Notes: a model not told the origin generated them from the sequence alone. A DNA stretch of 64,000 bases from Thainema sp966674685 (GCA_966674685.1 CBKWJC010000035.1:1-64000), one strand, 5' to 3'. Counted from the stretch's first letter, positions 51,744 to 60,357 are shown. Translations and numbers: made by a program.

Positions 51744-53387
51744 ATGCTTTTCCCCGTTAAGCCCAAACAAACCCATTCCATGCAAACGCGGGACGGTGTG
51801 CGCCTTGATGCCGATGTTTACAGGCCCGATGCTACCGGGGAGTTTCCCGTCCTGCTGATGCGGCAACCCTACGGACGTGCGATCGCATCTACCGTTGTTT
51901 ACGCGCATCCCACTTGGTACGCCGCGCATGGCTATATCGTGGTGATTCAAGACGTGCGGGGGCGGGGCACATCAGAGGGTGAATTTCGCCTGTTTGCCCA
52001 TGAAATTGACGATGGCGAAGATACGGTCAACTGGGCAGCATCGCTCCCCGGCAGCAACGGCACGGTTGGCATGTATGGCTTTTCCTATCAGGGGATGACG
52101 CAGCTTTATGCAGCCATGCGGCAACCTGCGGCATTAAAGGCTCTGGCTCCCGGCATGGTGGGTTATGACCTCTATCGCGATTGGGCTTACGAGGGAGGAG
52201 CCTTTTGCCTCCAGGCTAGCCTGGGCTGGGCAATTCAACTGGCGGCGGAAACGGCACGGTTGCGGGGAGATAGCGTCGCTTATGAGCACCTGTTTAAAGC
52301 CTCACGTAACTTACCGCTCACTGATTCGGTGATTGCTCGACCGCAGGTGCTGCAAGACTATGCGCCGGATTCGTTTTATCACGATTGGCTGAATCATCCC
52401 GATCCCGCTGACGACTACTGGCGCAAGCTCACTCCGGATTTGACGGGTGTGGATCTGCCGATGCTGCACATTGGCGGCTGGTTTGATGCCTATCTGCGCG
52501 GCACAATTCATCTGTACAAAGAGATGGCGGCCACCTGTGAGTCGCGTCAGCAGCTTTGGGTCGGGCCTTGGAACCATATTCCCTGGGGGCGCAAAGTGGG
52601 GGCAGTTGATTTTGGTACTGAAGCCAACAACACGGTTGATACGCTGCAAATCCGCTGGTTTGACCATTTCCTTAAGGGCATCGACACAGGTTTGCTGGAC
52701 GAACCGCCCGTGTCACTCTTCGAAATGGGCACAAATCAGTGGCGCTCGTTTGATGCATGGCCGAACGGTACCGCTCAAATCTGGTATCTCGTGAGTAACG
52801 GCTTAGCGAGTATGTGCGATCGCAGTGGCAAACTATGTCTAGAACCAAGTAATACCAGTCAACCCGACGCATTTGTTCACGATCCCTGGCGACCCGTACC
52901 AGCAGTGGGTGGACACTCCTCCTTCCCGGCTGGCATGTTTGACCGCTCCAGCGTGGACTGCCACAGCGATGTGCTGACCTACACAACCGATTGGCTAGAG
53001 AAACCAGTTGCGATCGCAGGTGATATTAGCGTTGATCTGCACTGCACTGCCGATGCACCCAGCTTTGATCTCTGCGCTGTACTTTCAGAGGTCTACCCCG
53101 ATGGCCGAGCGTATAACCTGTCTCAGGGCTACCTGCACATTCCGATCGCACAATCCCAGCTAGAGCTAGAACTGCGATCCATTCAACTCCAGCCCATTTG
53201 CGCTCAAATCCCAGCAGGTCACGCTCTCCGCCTCAGTATTAGCGCCTCCTGCTTCCCCACCCATCCAGTCAACCCTGGCACAGGCGAAAATCCCACCCAG
53301 ACACAGCAAATGGATGCACAAATTATCACCATAACGATCCACAGTGGTGGCGAAACAGCATCCACGGTAGTGCTGAGTGCTGAGTAA
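51744..53387 (+). CDS. CocE/NonD family hydrolase (S15-like)
   Basis: 547 aa. An alpha/beta hydrolase with nucleophile Ser114 in GFSYQG, then a cap region, LPMLHIGGWFDAYLRG with the Asp region, and a C-terminal jelly-roll domain (about 320-545) ending with an Arg-Leu-Ser pattern (LRLSISASCFP). This order is that of CocE/NonD and X-Pro dipeptidyl-peptidase-like enzymes, which hydrolyse esters or amides. No signal peptide. Last gene of the row that begins with ridA; substrate unknown. Confidence 0.92.
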   Translation: MLFPVKPKQTHSMQTRDGVRLDADVYRPDATGEFPVLLMRQPYGRAIASTVVYAHPTWYAAHGYIVVIQDVRGRGTSEGEFRLFAHEIDDGEDTVNWAASLPGSNGTVGMYGFSYQGMTQLYAAMRQPAALKALAPGMVGYDLYRDWAYEGGAFCLQASLGWAIQLAAETARLRGDSVAYEHLFKASRNLPLTDSVIARPQVLQDYAPDSFYHDWLNHPDPADDYWRKLTPDLTGVDLPMLHIGGWFDAYLRGTIHLYKEMAATCESRQQLWVGPWNHIPWGRKVGAVDFGTEANNTVDTLQIRWFDHFLKGIDTGLLDEPPVSLFEMGTNQWRSFDAWPNGTAQIWYLVSNGLASMCDRSGKLCLEPSNTSQPDAFVHDPWRPVPAVGGHSSFPAGMFDRSSVDCHSDVLTYTTDWLEKPVAIAGDISVDLHCTADAPSFDLCAVLSEVYPDGRAYNLSQGYLHIPIAQSQLELELRSIQLQPICAQIPAGHALRLSISASCFPTHPVNPGTGENPTQTQQMDAQIITITIHSGGETASTVVLSAE

Positions 53388-53540
53388 TCGGGTGTCGGAG
53401 TAACGGAGTCGATCAGCTTTCTCACTCCTCCACCCCATCACTCCACTACGCCTCACTCCTCACTCCTCACCTTTTAAGTGTTGAGTGCTGAGTCTTTACA
53501 GCCCTTTACAACCCTCTACAGCCTCTACAGCCCTTTCCAC
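53388..53540. repeat. Low-complexity CTCCTCAC / CTCTACAGCC tract
   Basis: Heptamer-like units (CACTCCT, CTCTACAGCC) repeated with small variations between the convergent CocE and YtxH-like genes. Related tracts occur at 12236-12330, 27601-27655 and 29581-29633. No gene. Confidence 0.5.
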
Positions 53541-53864
53541 CTAATCCCGCGAGATCGACGATTCCTGCGATTCTGCTACAGGCCGACCATTGACCGAGTT
53601 GAGCTGAAACCGAACGTCATCAATCGCTTCATTGAGCTGGGCAATTTTATCTTCTAAGCCCCGTCGTGCCGCTTCCATTTCCTCTTCGGTGGAAAAGGTC
53701 AGTTCAGACTGCCGCTTGCGGCGCTCGCGCTTTTTGCGAGTCGGTTCTTCTTCTTCGGACGTTAAACGGGATGCGGCCAGCACTCCGGCCACGCCGCCAA
53801 CGACGCCACCTACCAAAGTGCCGAGTAAAAACCCACCCAGAAAATTACCGTTGCGATCGCTCAT
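53541..53864 (-). CDS. YtxH-like small membrane protein
   Basis: 107 aa. A glycine-zipper membrane segment GGFLLGTLVGGVVGGVAGVL (residues 10-29) is followed by an acidic and basic run (EEEEPTRKKRERRKR) and a coiled-coil (65-95). This order resembles YtxH/gas-vesicle-type small proteins linked to stress in other bacteria. Function unknown. Its start codon is directly followed by a HIP1 octamer (GCGATCGC). Confidence 0.8.
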   Translation of the reverse strand: MSDRNGNFLGGFLLGTLVGGVVGGVAGVLAASRLTSEEEEPTRKKRERRKRQSELTFSTEEEMEAARRGLEDKIAQLNEAIDDVRFQLNSVNGRPVAESQESSISRD

Positions 53865-54082
53865 GGCTCTAATCTCTATACGTTCATGAATAAGTTAGTG
53901 AATCGATTCATTATCTAATGATTTGCTGATTAAATGCGTCTGCATTGCTCATCTAGGATTGCGAATTCAATCGTAGAGACATGGCAATGCCGTGCCCTAC
54001 CCCAGAGATTTCACCTTATTAAATGCGCGTTCCCTAGCAAATCAAGTCTCCAAATCGGCTGCTGTGTTTGCAACGTTGGAGT

Positions 54083-54739
54083 TTAGTCCATTGTGCCAAA
54101 TGTGCGATCGCCCGCATCTCCCAATCCAGGAACAATATATCCGTTGTCGTCTAACCCTTCGTCAATCGCAGCCGTATAAATCACCAGAGCAGGATAGGCA
54201 TCTGCCAATTTCTGCAACGCTTGGGGAGCCGCCACAATCGAAATAATGCGAATCAATGCTGGATCAGCGCCTCGACTAGTCAAATCCGCCATTGCCGCTG
54301 TAATCGTGCCGCCCGTCGCCAGCATCGGTTCAGTAATTAAAATTCGCGTCTCAGGATCAATCTGTTTCGGCAGCTTACTCAAATAGCAGCTTGCCGCCAG
54401 CGTCTCCTCATTGCGAACGTAGCCAACGTGATAAATCGAGGCCAGTGGCAGGATGGCTTGCGCTCCCTCAATCAGCGCTAAACCCGCCCGCAAAATTGGC
54501 ACAATCGCCACAGGAGTTTCTGGATTGATAAACGACGCATCACAGGGCGCGAGCGGCGTATCGATTTGAGTATCAATGGTCGGCAACCAGTCCCGGCTGG
54601 CTTCGTAGGTTAACCAGCGCCCCAATTCCGTCATAGCGCTGCGAAACAGCACAGAGGGAGTCGCTTCATCGCGTGCGACCGAAAGCCAGTGCCGAATCAG
54701 CGGATGGGGCGGAACATGGACACGCAGTTGCAAAGCCAT
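54083..54739 (-). CDS. upp: Uracil phosphoribosyltransferase
   Basis: 218 aa. Salvages uracil to UMP using PRPP, in the cytosol. PILRAGLALIEG (80-91), the PRPP loop in ITEPMLATGGT and the uracil-binding YIVPGLGDAGDR near the C-terminus are diagnostic of Upp. Length is typical (about 208-218). Monocistronic. Its upstream region on the plus strand holds the candidate small RNA promoter at 54893, pointing away. Confidence 0.96.
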   Translation of the reverse strand: MALQLRVHVPPHPLIRHWLSVARDEATPSVLFRSAMTELGRWLTYEASRDWLPTIDTQIDTPLAPCDASFINPETPVAIVPILRAGLALIEGAQAILPLASIYHVGYVRNEETLAASCYLSKLPKQIDPETRILITEPMLATGGTITAAMADLTSRGADPALIRIISIVAAPQALQKLADAYPALVIYTAAIDEGLDDNGYIVPGLGDAGDRTFGTMD

Positions 54740-54892
54740 AGTGCAGAAAACCTAAGCCACAAAAATCACTAAATCGGCTTCATCATACTGGATATCCTGG
54801 GCATTCTGCTGACTCAAGTTATATTGGAGTGCCGATATTTTGCGTGATGTTTCAGCCCGGGAATCTCCTGACAAATATTCTCAATATTAGTA

Positions 54893-54921
54893 TTGACATT
54901 AATTCTCATTAACTCTACACT
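54893..54921 (+). promoter_or_regulatory. Sigma-70-type promoter with Fur-box-like overlap
   Basis: TTGACA (54893-54898, full consensus) and TACACT (54916-54921) are exactly 17 bp apart. The spacer contains AATTCTCATTAA, and AATATTCTCAATATT precedes it; both resemble half-sites of Fur boxes (TGAGAATT on the other strand). Transcription should start near 54928. The promoter is seen in the sequence; Fur binding is inference. Confidence 0.6.
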
Positions 54922-54927
54922 GATGTC

Positions 54928-55106
54928 AGTTGTTAAGTTGAAGCGAAGGAAGTTGGCGCGAACCTTAACGGTTTGCATGTTCACAAGACGAACGACTTTT
55001 GTGACTAGCCTTCAGGTCAAACTCTAATAACAAATAACAAACTATGTAGTGTTCTCCTCTCTCAGGATCGGTAGGACGGGCTGGCAATAACCAGCCCGTT
55101 TTTTTT
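54928..55106 (+). ncRNA. Candidate structured small RNA
   Basis: About 180 nt between the promoter at 54893-54921 and the terminator at 55076-55106, with no plus-strand gene. TTGA and GAAGG (54938-54949) can pair with CCTTC and TCAA (55009-55020), enclosing a hairpin TCACAAG/CTTTTGTGA (54981-55004). An A-rich linker and the CU-rich stretch TTCTCCTCTCTC (55052-55063) follow, then the terminator hairpin. An open, CU-rich region like this could pair with ribosome-binding sites (purine-rich). A 34-codon frame at 54923-55027 begins upstream of the predicted start and has no ribosome site, so coding is unlikely. No match to a known family is claimed. Confidence 0.55.
55076..55106 (+). terminator. 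Strong intrinsic terminator
   Basis: ACGGGCTGG (55076-55084) pairs with CCAGCCCGT (55091-55099) around a 6-base loop and is followed directly by at least seven T residues. The T tract is on the plus strand only, so it serves a plus-strand transcript although both nearby genes are on the minus strand. Confidence 0.85.
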
Positions 55107-55199
55107 CACCTCATTTTGCGGCTTTACCGTCCCTATTCAAGCCGCGTATTTGAATGCATAATTGAGAACTACATGCAAGAGAATGGCATCAATGATTGA

Positions 55200-56912
55200 T
55201 CATTCTGAAACCAGCGTACCGAAGAAAACGCCATAGCTCGACAGCTCTACCGTATTTTTGTAACGCCGACTGATAAAGTCAATTTCATCAGCGTCAATGC
55301 AGCTCGGAAACGGTGATAAATCAAAGTGGACTGGCATGGGGCTGATGTTGAACAGGCACAGCAGCGTTTGGCGATCGCAACTGCGGGTAAAACCCAGAAT
55401 TGGCTCTGGCGTATTGAGTAACTGTAGATTGCCTGTATATAAAGCAGGTTGCGTCTTGCGCCAGCTAATCAGGCGGCGATATTTATTCAGCAGCGACGAC
55501 GGAACGCTTTCTTGCTGATCGGCTGCTGCTGCATAATGCTCATCAGGAATGGGCAGCCAGGGTTCGTCAGCCGTCGTGAAACCTGCATTTGGCGCATCGC
55601 CCTGCCACGGCATCGGTGTGCGCGACCCATCGCGACCCTTGATAGCTGGATAGCCTGCGATACCGAAGGGATCGCGCATTTTTTCAAAGGGAATCTCCGC
55701 CTGGGTCAGCCCTAACTCATCGCCTTGATAGATGCAGCAGCTACCGCGTAGAGAGATGAGCAGGGCTGCAAACATGTGGTCAAAGGCTTCGTGAGTAAAC
55801 TCGTCATCGATCAGATACCTGCGCCAGCGAGACTTCAAGCGTGGAAAATCATGGGTTCCACCCGTCCAGCAGATGATGCCATCCGCGATCTCTTGCTCAA
55901 CCCGCGCAATCGTGCGAGACAGGAGTTCCGCTGTCAGCGGCTCATCGCTCATCAGCGACGAGTTATAGGCCATGTGCAGTCGGTTGCTGCCGCTGACGTA
56001 GGCGCTAGAGGTTGCGATCGCATCTTCAGTAGAGCTAATCTCAGCCAGAGTCGTCGTGCCGGGATATTCATCCATCAGCGACCGAATGCTTTCCAGTAGC
56101 GTCAGAGTTTCCGGCTGATCCAGATTGTAGAGATTGACCTGACCGAAAAATGGGTCATTTAACCCCGCACCCGCCGGACGTGGCTGATCATCAAGCCGAA
56201 TTGGATTTTCCCGCAGTTGGCGATCGTGGGTTAGGAAATTAATCACGTCGAGCCGGAAACCATCCACACCCATGTCGAGCCAAAAGCGCGCCACATCTTG
56301 GATTGCTTCTACCACTTCGGGATTATGCCAATTCAAATCCGGCTGCTCAGCTAGGAAGTTATGTAGGTAATACTGCTGTCGCTGGGCATCCCAAGACCAA
56401 GCGCTGCCGCCGAACGTAGACCGCCAGTTGGTGGGCAACTCGCCATTGGGCTTGGCATCAGCCCAAACATACCAGTCAGCCTTGGGATTCGTTCGGTCTT
56501 GCCGACTTTCCTGAAACCAAGGGTGTTCAATGGATGTATGGTTCCACACCTGGTCGATCAGCACCTTCAAACCCAAGTCATGCGCCTTGTTCAGCAGCTT
56601 TTGAAAATCCTCAATTGTGCCAAAAATGGGTTCAACGGCTCGATAGTCGGAAATGTCGTAACCGAAATCTTTCATGGGCGACTTGAAGAACGGTGAAATC
56701 CAGACGGCATCGACATCGAGCGAGGCAATGTAGTCCAGCTTTTGAATGATGCCCGGTAAATCACCAACCCCATCGCCATTACTATCCATAAAGCTACGCG
56801 GATAAACCTGATAGATGACAGCACTACGCCACCAATCAGCCCCAGATTTTGCTAACGTCAATGTTTGATTAGTCTGATTAGCCTGAGTTGTGTTTGCTGA
56901 TTGTAATTGCAT
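55200..56912 (-). CDS. Alpha-glucosidase-type GH13 enzyme, paralog 1
   Basis: 570 aa from the ATG at 56912 (a TTG 7 codons earlier is less likely). GH13 regions are visible: DQVWNHTS (I), GVDGFRLDV with nucleophile Asp222 (II), TTLAEIS with acid Glu291 (III) and TGGTHDFPRL with Asp355 (IV). The strand-2 sequence GYDISDYR and the domain order fit oligo-1,6-/alpha-glucosidases acting on short alpha-glucosides. In region IV the usual Asn before HD is Thr. Related to the next gene upstream (57138-58937), same strand, with a 225-bp repeat-rich gap. Confidence 0.88.
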   Translation of the reverse strand: MQLQSANTTQANQTNQTLTLAKSGADWWRSAVIYQVYPRSFMDSNGDGVGDLPGIIQKLDYIASLDVDAVWISPFFKSPMKDFGYDISDYRAVEPIFGTIEDFQKLLNKAHDLGLKVLIDQVWNHTSIEHPWFQESRQDRTNPKADWYVWADAKPNGELPTNWRSTFGGSAWSWDAQRQQYYLHNFLAEQPDLNWHNPEVVEAIQDVARFWLDMGVDGFRLDVINFLTHDRQLRENPIRLDDQPRPAGAGLNDPFFGQVNLYNLDQPETLTLLESIRSLMDEYPGTTTLAEISSTEDAIATSSAYVSGSNRLHMAYNSSLMSDEPLTAELLSRTIARVEQEIADGIICWTGGTHDFPRLKSRWRRYLIDDEFTHEAFDHMFAALLISLRGSCCIYQGDELGLTQAEIPFEKMRDPFGIAGYPAIKGRDGSRTPMPWQGDAPNAGFTTADEPWLPIPDEHYAAAADQQESVPSSLLNKYRRLISWRKTQPALYTGNLQLLNTPEPILGFTRSCDRQTLLCLFNISPMPVHFDLSPFPSCIDADEIDFISRRYKNTVELSSYGVFFGTLVSE

Positions 56913-57137
56913 AGAGAAGTTGGAGATTGACAACGGTTGGGGAAGGGGTAGATGAGTAGAGAGGGATTAGTTCATGGTTGATGGTTCATGGTAGGTAAGT
57001 TAGTAGTTGGTGGTAGGTTGATGGTTGATAGAGAAGGAGAGATAGATTCAGTTGCGGGATTGGGGTAAGGGGAGTTAATTAGAGCAAGCCGTGCGATCGC
57101 AACCCACTATTAACTACTAACCATCAACTATGAACTA
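56913..57137. repeat. GGTTGATGG / CCATCAACC low-complexity inverted tracts
   Basis: The left part has GTTGATGGTTCATGG and GGTTGATGGTTGAT units. The right part has the complements AACTACTAACCATCAACTATG. Together they form an imperfect inverted pair between the two glucosidase genes. A HIP1-like GCGATCGCA lies between them. Confidence 0.5.
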
Positions 57138-58937
57138 CTAACCACTCACCCTTTCCTCCAAATTTGCAAAGAACGCACTATATCCCGCTAACTTGATTTG
57201 TCCCTTGACTCGTTCAACATTAAAACCGACATTTTCTGGCTCGAAATCCCCGAAAGGTCGGAGATCATACTCAATCGGCTGCTCGCTGATGTTAAACAAG
57301 CACAGTAGGCGCTGTTCGGCATATTCGCGAATAAATCCAAATAGAGGCTCCTCAGTATCGATGAGCTGGAAGTCGCCAGCAATTAAGGCAGGCTGCTGTT
57401 TGCGCCAGTGCAGCAAGCGTCGCCAGGTATTGAGCAGCGAATGGGGATCTTGGGTTTGCCGATCAACTGCATAGGATAAGTGCCCTCGCGGAATCGGCAA
57501 CCAGGGTTCCGCATCCGGTGCCGTAAAGCCAGCATTGGGGGCATCCGCATACCAGGGCATAGGCGTGCGGGAACCGTCGCGACCGTGGACAACCGGATAA
57601 AGCGCCTTGCCAAACGGGTCACGAATCTTATCTTCTGGAATATCCTTGGGAATTTGAGCCTCGGGCAAACCCAGCTCATCGCCCTGATACAGGCAGAGCG
57701 CACCCGGCAGCGAAATCAGCAGCGCGGCAATCATGTAGTAAAACTCATCCGGGTAGGGCTGACCGTTGGCATCTTCGCCCGACCAGCGCGATCGCAAGCG
57801 GCCATAGTCATGATTACCAACCATCCAGCACTGACCACCTTGATCAAAATGCTGTTGCACCCGCTGCACAGTTTCTTTCATTAACTGAGCCGAGATCGGT
57901 TCATCAACCAGTAATGCGCTGTTATACGCCAAGTGCAGACGATCATCACCTTTCACGTACTGACTCGACAGATCAATCGAGTCTTCGCACAGCGTCACCT
58001 CACCCAGCGTCATCACGTCTGGATACTGATCGATCAGCTCTCGAATTGGCTTCAGCAGGTCTAAGTTTTCAGGCCGACAGAAATTGTATTCAAATAAATG
58101 CTGCACCATTGGGTTATCGGCATCTACACCATCGGGCATGGGGGAACCTTCAGGTCGAGGCGGATTATCCCGCAGTTCTGCGTCGTGTAAAAAGAAATTT
58201 ACTGCATCCAATCGGAAACCATCAACACCCCGATCAAGCCAGAATTTTGCCCGGTTCAAAATCGCATCAATCACATCAGGATTATGCCAATTTAGCTCTG
58301 GCTGACTGGGCAAAAAGTTGTACATATAGTACTGTTTGCGGTGTTCATCCCACTTCCAAGCGCTTTCGCCCATGAATGCAGAAAGCCAATTATTCGGCGG
58401 TGAACCATCTTCTTTAGCGTCGGCCCAAATAAACCAATCGGCCTTATCGTTGGTGCGATTTTTGCGACTTTCGGCAAACCAAGGATGCTTATCAGAGGTA
58501 TGGTTCCAAACTTGATCAATGATGACTTTGATGCCAAATGCATGGGAAATTTCAACTAAACTGTCGAAGGTATTTAAGTCACCAAATAGCGGATCGATAT
58601 TCAACATATCGGTCACGTCGTAGCCCAAATCATTCATGGGTGATTCATAAATGGGGCATAGCCAAATTGCATCAACGCCAAGAGATGCAATGTAATCCAT
58701 CTTTTCGATAATGCCAGCTAAATCGCCTGCGCCATTACCATCTGAATCACAGAAACTCCAGGGATAAATTTGGTAAATGACAGCATGCTGCCACCAGTGC
58801 CCCTGGTGCGTCATGCGATTCGCATCTTCCCACATCCAAGCACGGCGATTGATAACTGGATTACGCCACCAAGGAGTAGTGTTATGCTGTTTTGCAGCAT
58901 TTTGTTGATTTGGATTTTGCTTGATTGAAAAATTCAT
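57138..58937 (-). CDS. Alpha-glucosidase-type GH13 enzyme, paralog 2
   Basis: 599 aa. GH13 regions: DQVWNHTS (I, 141-148), GVDGFRLDA with nucleophile Asp244 (II), TLGEVT with acid Glu313 (III) and VGNHDYGRL with Asp377 (IV). An extra N-terminal stretch (1-45) is Gln/Asn-rich and precedes the barrel (HAVIYQIYPWSF). Likely an alpha-glucosidase for short glucosides; the substrate cannot be read off. Tandem paralog of 55200-56912 and probably co-transcribed, in the order 58937 to 55200. Confidence 0.9.
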   Translation of the reverse strand: MNFSIKQNPNQQNAAKQHNTTPWWRNPVINRRAWMWEDANRMTHQGHWWQHAVIYQIYPWSFCDSDGNGAGDLAGIIEKMDYIASLGVDAIWLCPIYESPMNDLGYDVTDMLNIDPLFGDLNTFDSLVEISHAFGIKVIIDQVWNHTSDKHPWFAESRKNRTNDKADWFIWADAKEDGSPPNNWLSAFMGESAWKWDEHRKQYYMYNFLPSQPELNWHNPDVIDAILNRAKFWLDRGVDGFRLDAVNFFLHDAELRDNPPRPEGSPMPDGVDADNPMVQHLFEYNFCRPENLDLLKPIRELIDQYPDVMTLGEVTLCEDSIDLSSQYVKGDDRLHLAYNSALLVDEPISAQLMKETVQRVQQHFDQGGQCWMVGNHDYGRLRSRWSGEDANGQPYPDEFYYMIAALLISLPGALCLYQGDELGLPEAQIPKDIPEDKIRDPFGKALYPVVHGRDGSRTPMPWYADAPNAGFTAPDAEPWLPIPRGHLSYAVDRQTQDPHSLLNTWRRLLHWRKQQPALIAGDFQLIDTEEPLFGFIREYAEQRLLCLFNISEQPIEYDLRPFGDFEPENVGFNVERVKGQIKLAGYSAFFANLEERVSG

Positions 58938-59072
58938 AAGTCGCGGTCAAAAACTGTAAGTCCTACTCTGAACAGGCTCAGTAAAATAGTTCACCCACCT
59001 GCTTTCATGGTTATTTTTGTAGCTATTACTATCGTTGATGTATGAGCATTTTTCAGTCTAGTGAGGGCCTTA

Positions 59073-59107
59073 GGAATGCGTCTCCGCCGGAGGCGGAGAC
59101 GCATTCC
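59073..59107. terminator. 16-bp hairpin
   Basis: Perfect arms 59073-59088 and 59092-59107 with a GGA loop. No T run follows on either strand, so it may be a dispersed REP-like element rather than a terminator. Confidence 0.45.
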
Positions 59108-59133
59108 ATACTCCACCAGTATGGAAAACGCTA

Positions 59134-59237
59134 TAAGTAGCTGCACGTAAACAAATGCATATATAAAAGACCTGGGGAGCGCCCCTAGGGGCATTCCCCA
59201 GGTCTTTTAAGTGCGCTTATTTATGCCAGCCTACTTA
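59134..59237. repeat. Palindromic element family 1, copy 3
   Basis: 104 bp from TAAGTAGCTGCACG to GCCAGCCTACTTA. The inner arms are AAAAGACCTGGGGAGCGCCC and the imperfect complement GGGGCATTCCCCAGGTCTTTT; the outer arms contain TAAACAAATGCAT/GTGCGCTTATTTA. It differs from copies 1 and 2 mainly in paired positions, so the fold is kept. Confidence 0.75.
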
Positions 59238-59688
59238 TTTGTGGTTGATAATTTGTAGCCTATACATTAAGCCAAATGCTATGGAAACAAGGTGAAAAAA
59301 TCAGTTAGGTTAGTTAATCAGTATCCCAAAATAAACTTTGAAAACTGAATATCTGGCAAGTTTGCCTTTTGGAAAAGCCAAACAGATGAATGAGCAATAT
59401 TACTCAGTCCAGATATATTTAGTCAGATCAAATCTGGCTCTAGACCACTACGAGCAATGCACGATTAATGCCGAGTGAATAGCTGGCTTAATAAGTTCTT
59501 TCAGTAAGTGTTCTAATGAAATTCTGGATAGAAGCAATTAGTGAAAGACTAGAGAATAAAGGTATGCACTTCAGCATTCTCGGTAGTAATTAGAATAAAG
59601 TAACAACTTCGGCTTTGTAATGAATCGAAAGGACGATACAGGTTGGTCTGAAGGCGGATTTAAGCATAAGTTTGCTGACTGAATTCAT

Positions 59689-60357
59689 TCAACGAAAGGC
59701 AAATGCGATCGCAACTCCACCAAAGCTTGTAATCATTAGTCCTGATAGTCGATTGACCCACTTTAAATGAGTTGCCGTTAATCGCGATCGCAGCAAAGTT
59801 GTACCGCTGCTCAGCAGCAACCACCACAGTGCTGAACCACAGAAAACGCCAATAATCAATACCACTGCGAGATGAAGTGTCGGTAGCGCTGCAATGCCGA
59901 GGCTAGCGAAAATTGCCGTGAACGAGAGGATGGTGGCGGGGTTAGTTAGCGTCAGAAGTAGGGTTGTGGCGTAGTGGGTGGCTAGGGAGATAGAGGGGGC
60001 TAGGGGGGCAGGGGAGCGAGGGGGCGGTGGGGAGTTGAGGGGGTCGGGGGAAATTGCATGGGTGGTCTGGGCGTGGCGTAGGGTGCGAAGGCCGAGATAG
60101 CACAGGAAGCTGCCGCCGATCAGTTGGAGTGGGGTTTGCTGGTTGACCAGTAGACCCGCGATCGCAGTTAGACCGAATCCAGCAATGCTGCTGTAGATGG
60201 CATCGGCAGTCGCGGCTCCAAGACCCGACACTAAGCCGGATAACCAACCGTAGGTCAGCGTTTGGCGAATGCAGAGAACACCAATTGGCCCCACCGGAGC
60301 TGCGATCGCAAATCCCAACATCAGTCCCCGCAAGCCAATCCACAGTACGCTGTCCAT
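59689..60357 (-). CDS. LysE family exporter
   Basis: 222 aa inner-membrane protein with six predicted helices. It opens FAIAAPVGPIGVLCIRQTLTYGW (GPxGP-type loop of LysE/RhtB), with TNPATILSFTAIFASLG later. The family exports amino acids or related small molecules. A Pro/Ser-rich insert at about 101-124, in the loop after helix 3, is encoded by a G-rich low-complexity DNA tract (about 59990-60055). It starts directly after the SagB/ThcOx stop codon (TAG then ATG), so it is the second gene of that operon. Confidence 0.88.
   Translation of the reverse strand: MDSVLWIGLRGLMLGFAIAAPVGPIGVLCIRQTLTYGWLSGLVSGLGAATADAIYSSIAGFGLTAIAGLLVNQQTPLQLIGGSFLCYLGLRTLRHAQTTHAISPDPLNSPPPPRSPAPLAPSISLATHYATTLLLTLTNPATILSFTAIFASLGIAALPTLHLAVVLIIGVFCGSALWWLLLSSGTTLLRSRLTATHLKWVNRLSGLMITSFGGVAIAFAFR

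Larger units (their letters stand above)
58938..59688. other. Intergenic region upstream of the glucosidase genes
   Basis: About 750 bp. Holds the hairpin GGAATGCGTCTCCGCC / GGCGGAGACGCATTCC (59073-59107, 3-base loop) and palindromic element family 1 copy 3 (59134-59237). From 59240 to 59688 it is AT-rich and I see no gene or clear regulatory signal. Confidence 0.45.

Noticed and set aside
54923..55027. 34-codon plus-strand frame in the candidate RNA
   Set aside because: It begins directly after the -10 box, before the expected transcript start, and lacks a ribosome-binding site. The basic composition may be chance.
54893..55106. Naming the RNA IsaR1, Yfr1 or 6S
   Set aside because: The Yfr1 core motif is absent, and I cannot verify the sequences of the others from memory. 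Only the Fur-like promoter and terminator are suggestive.
58991..59194. Minus-strand frame upstream of the glucosidase gene
   Set aside because: It consists largely of the 16-bp hairpin and palindromic element copy 3 sequence.
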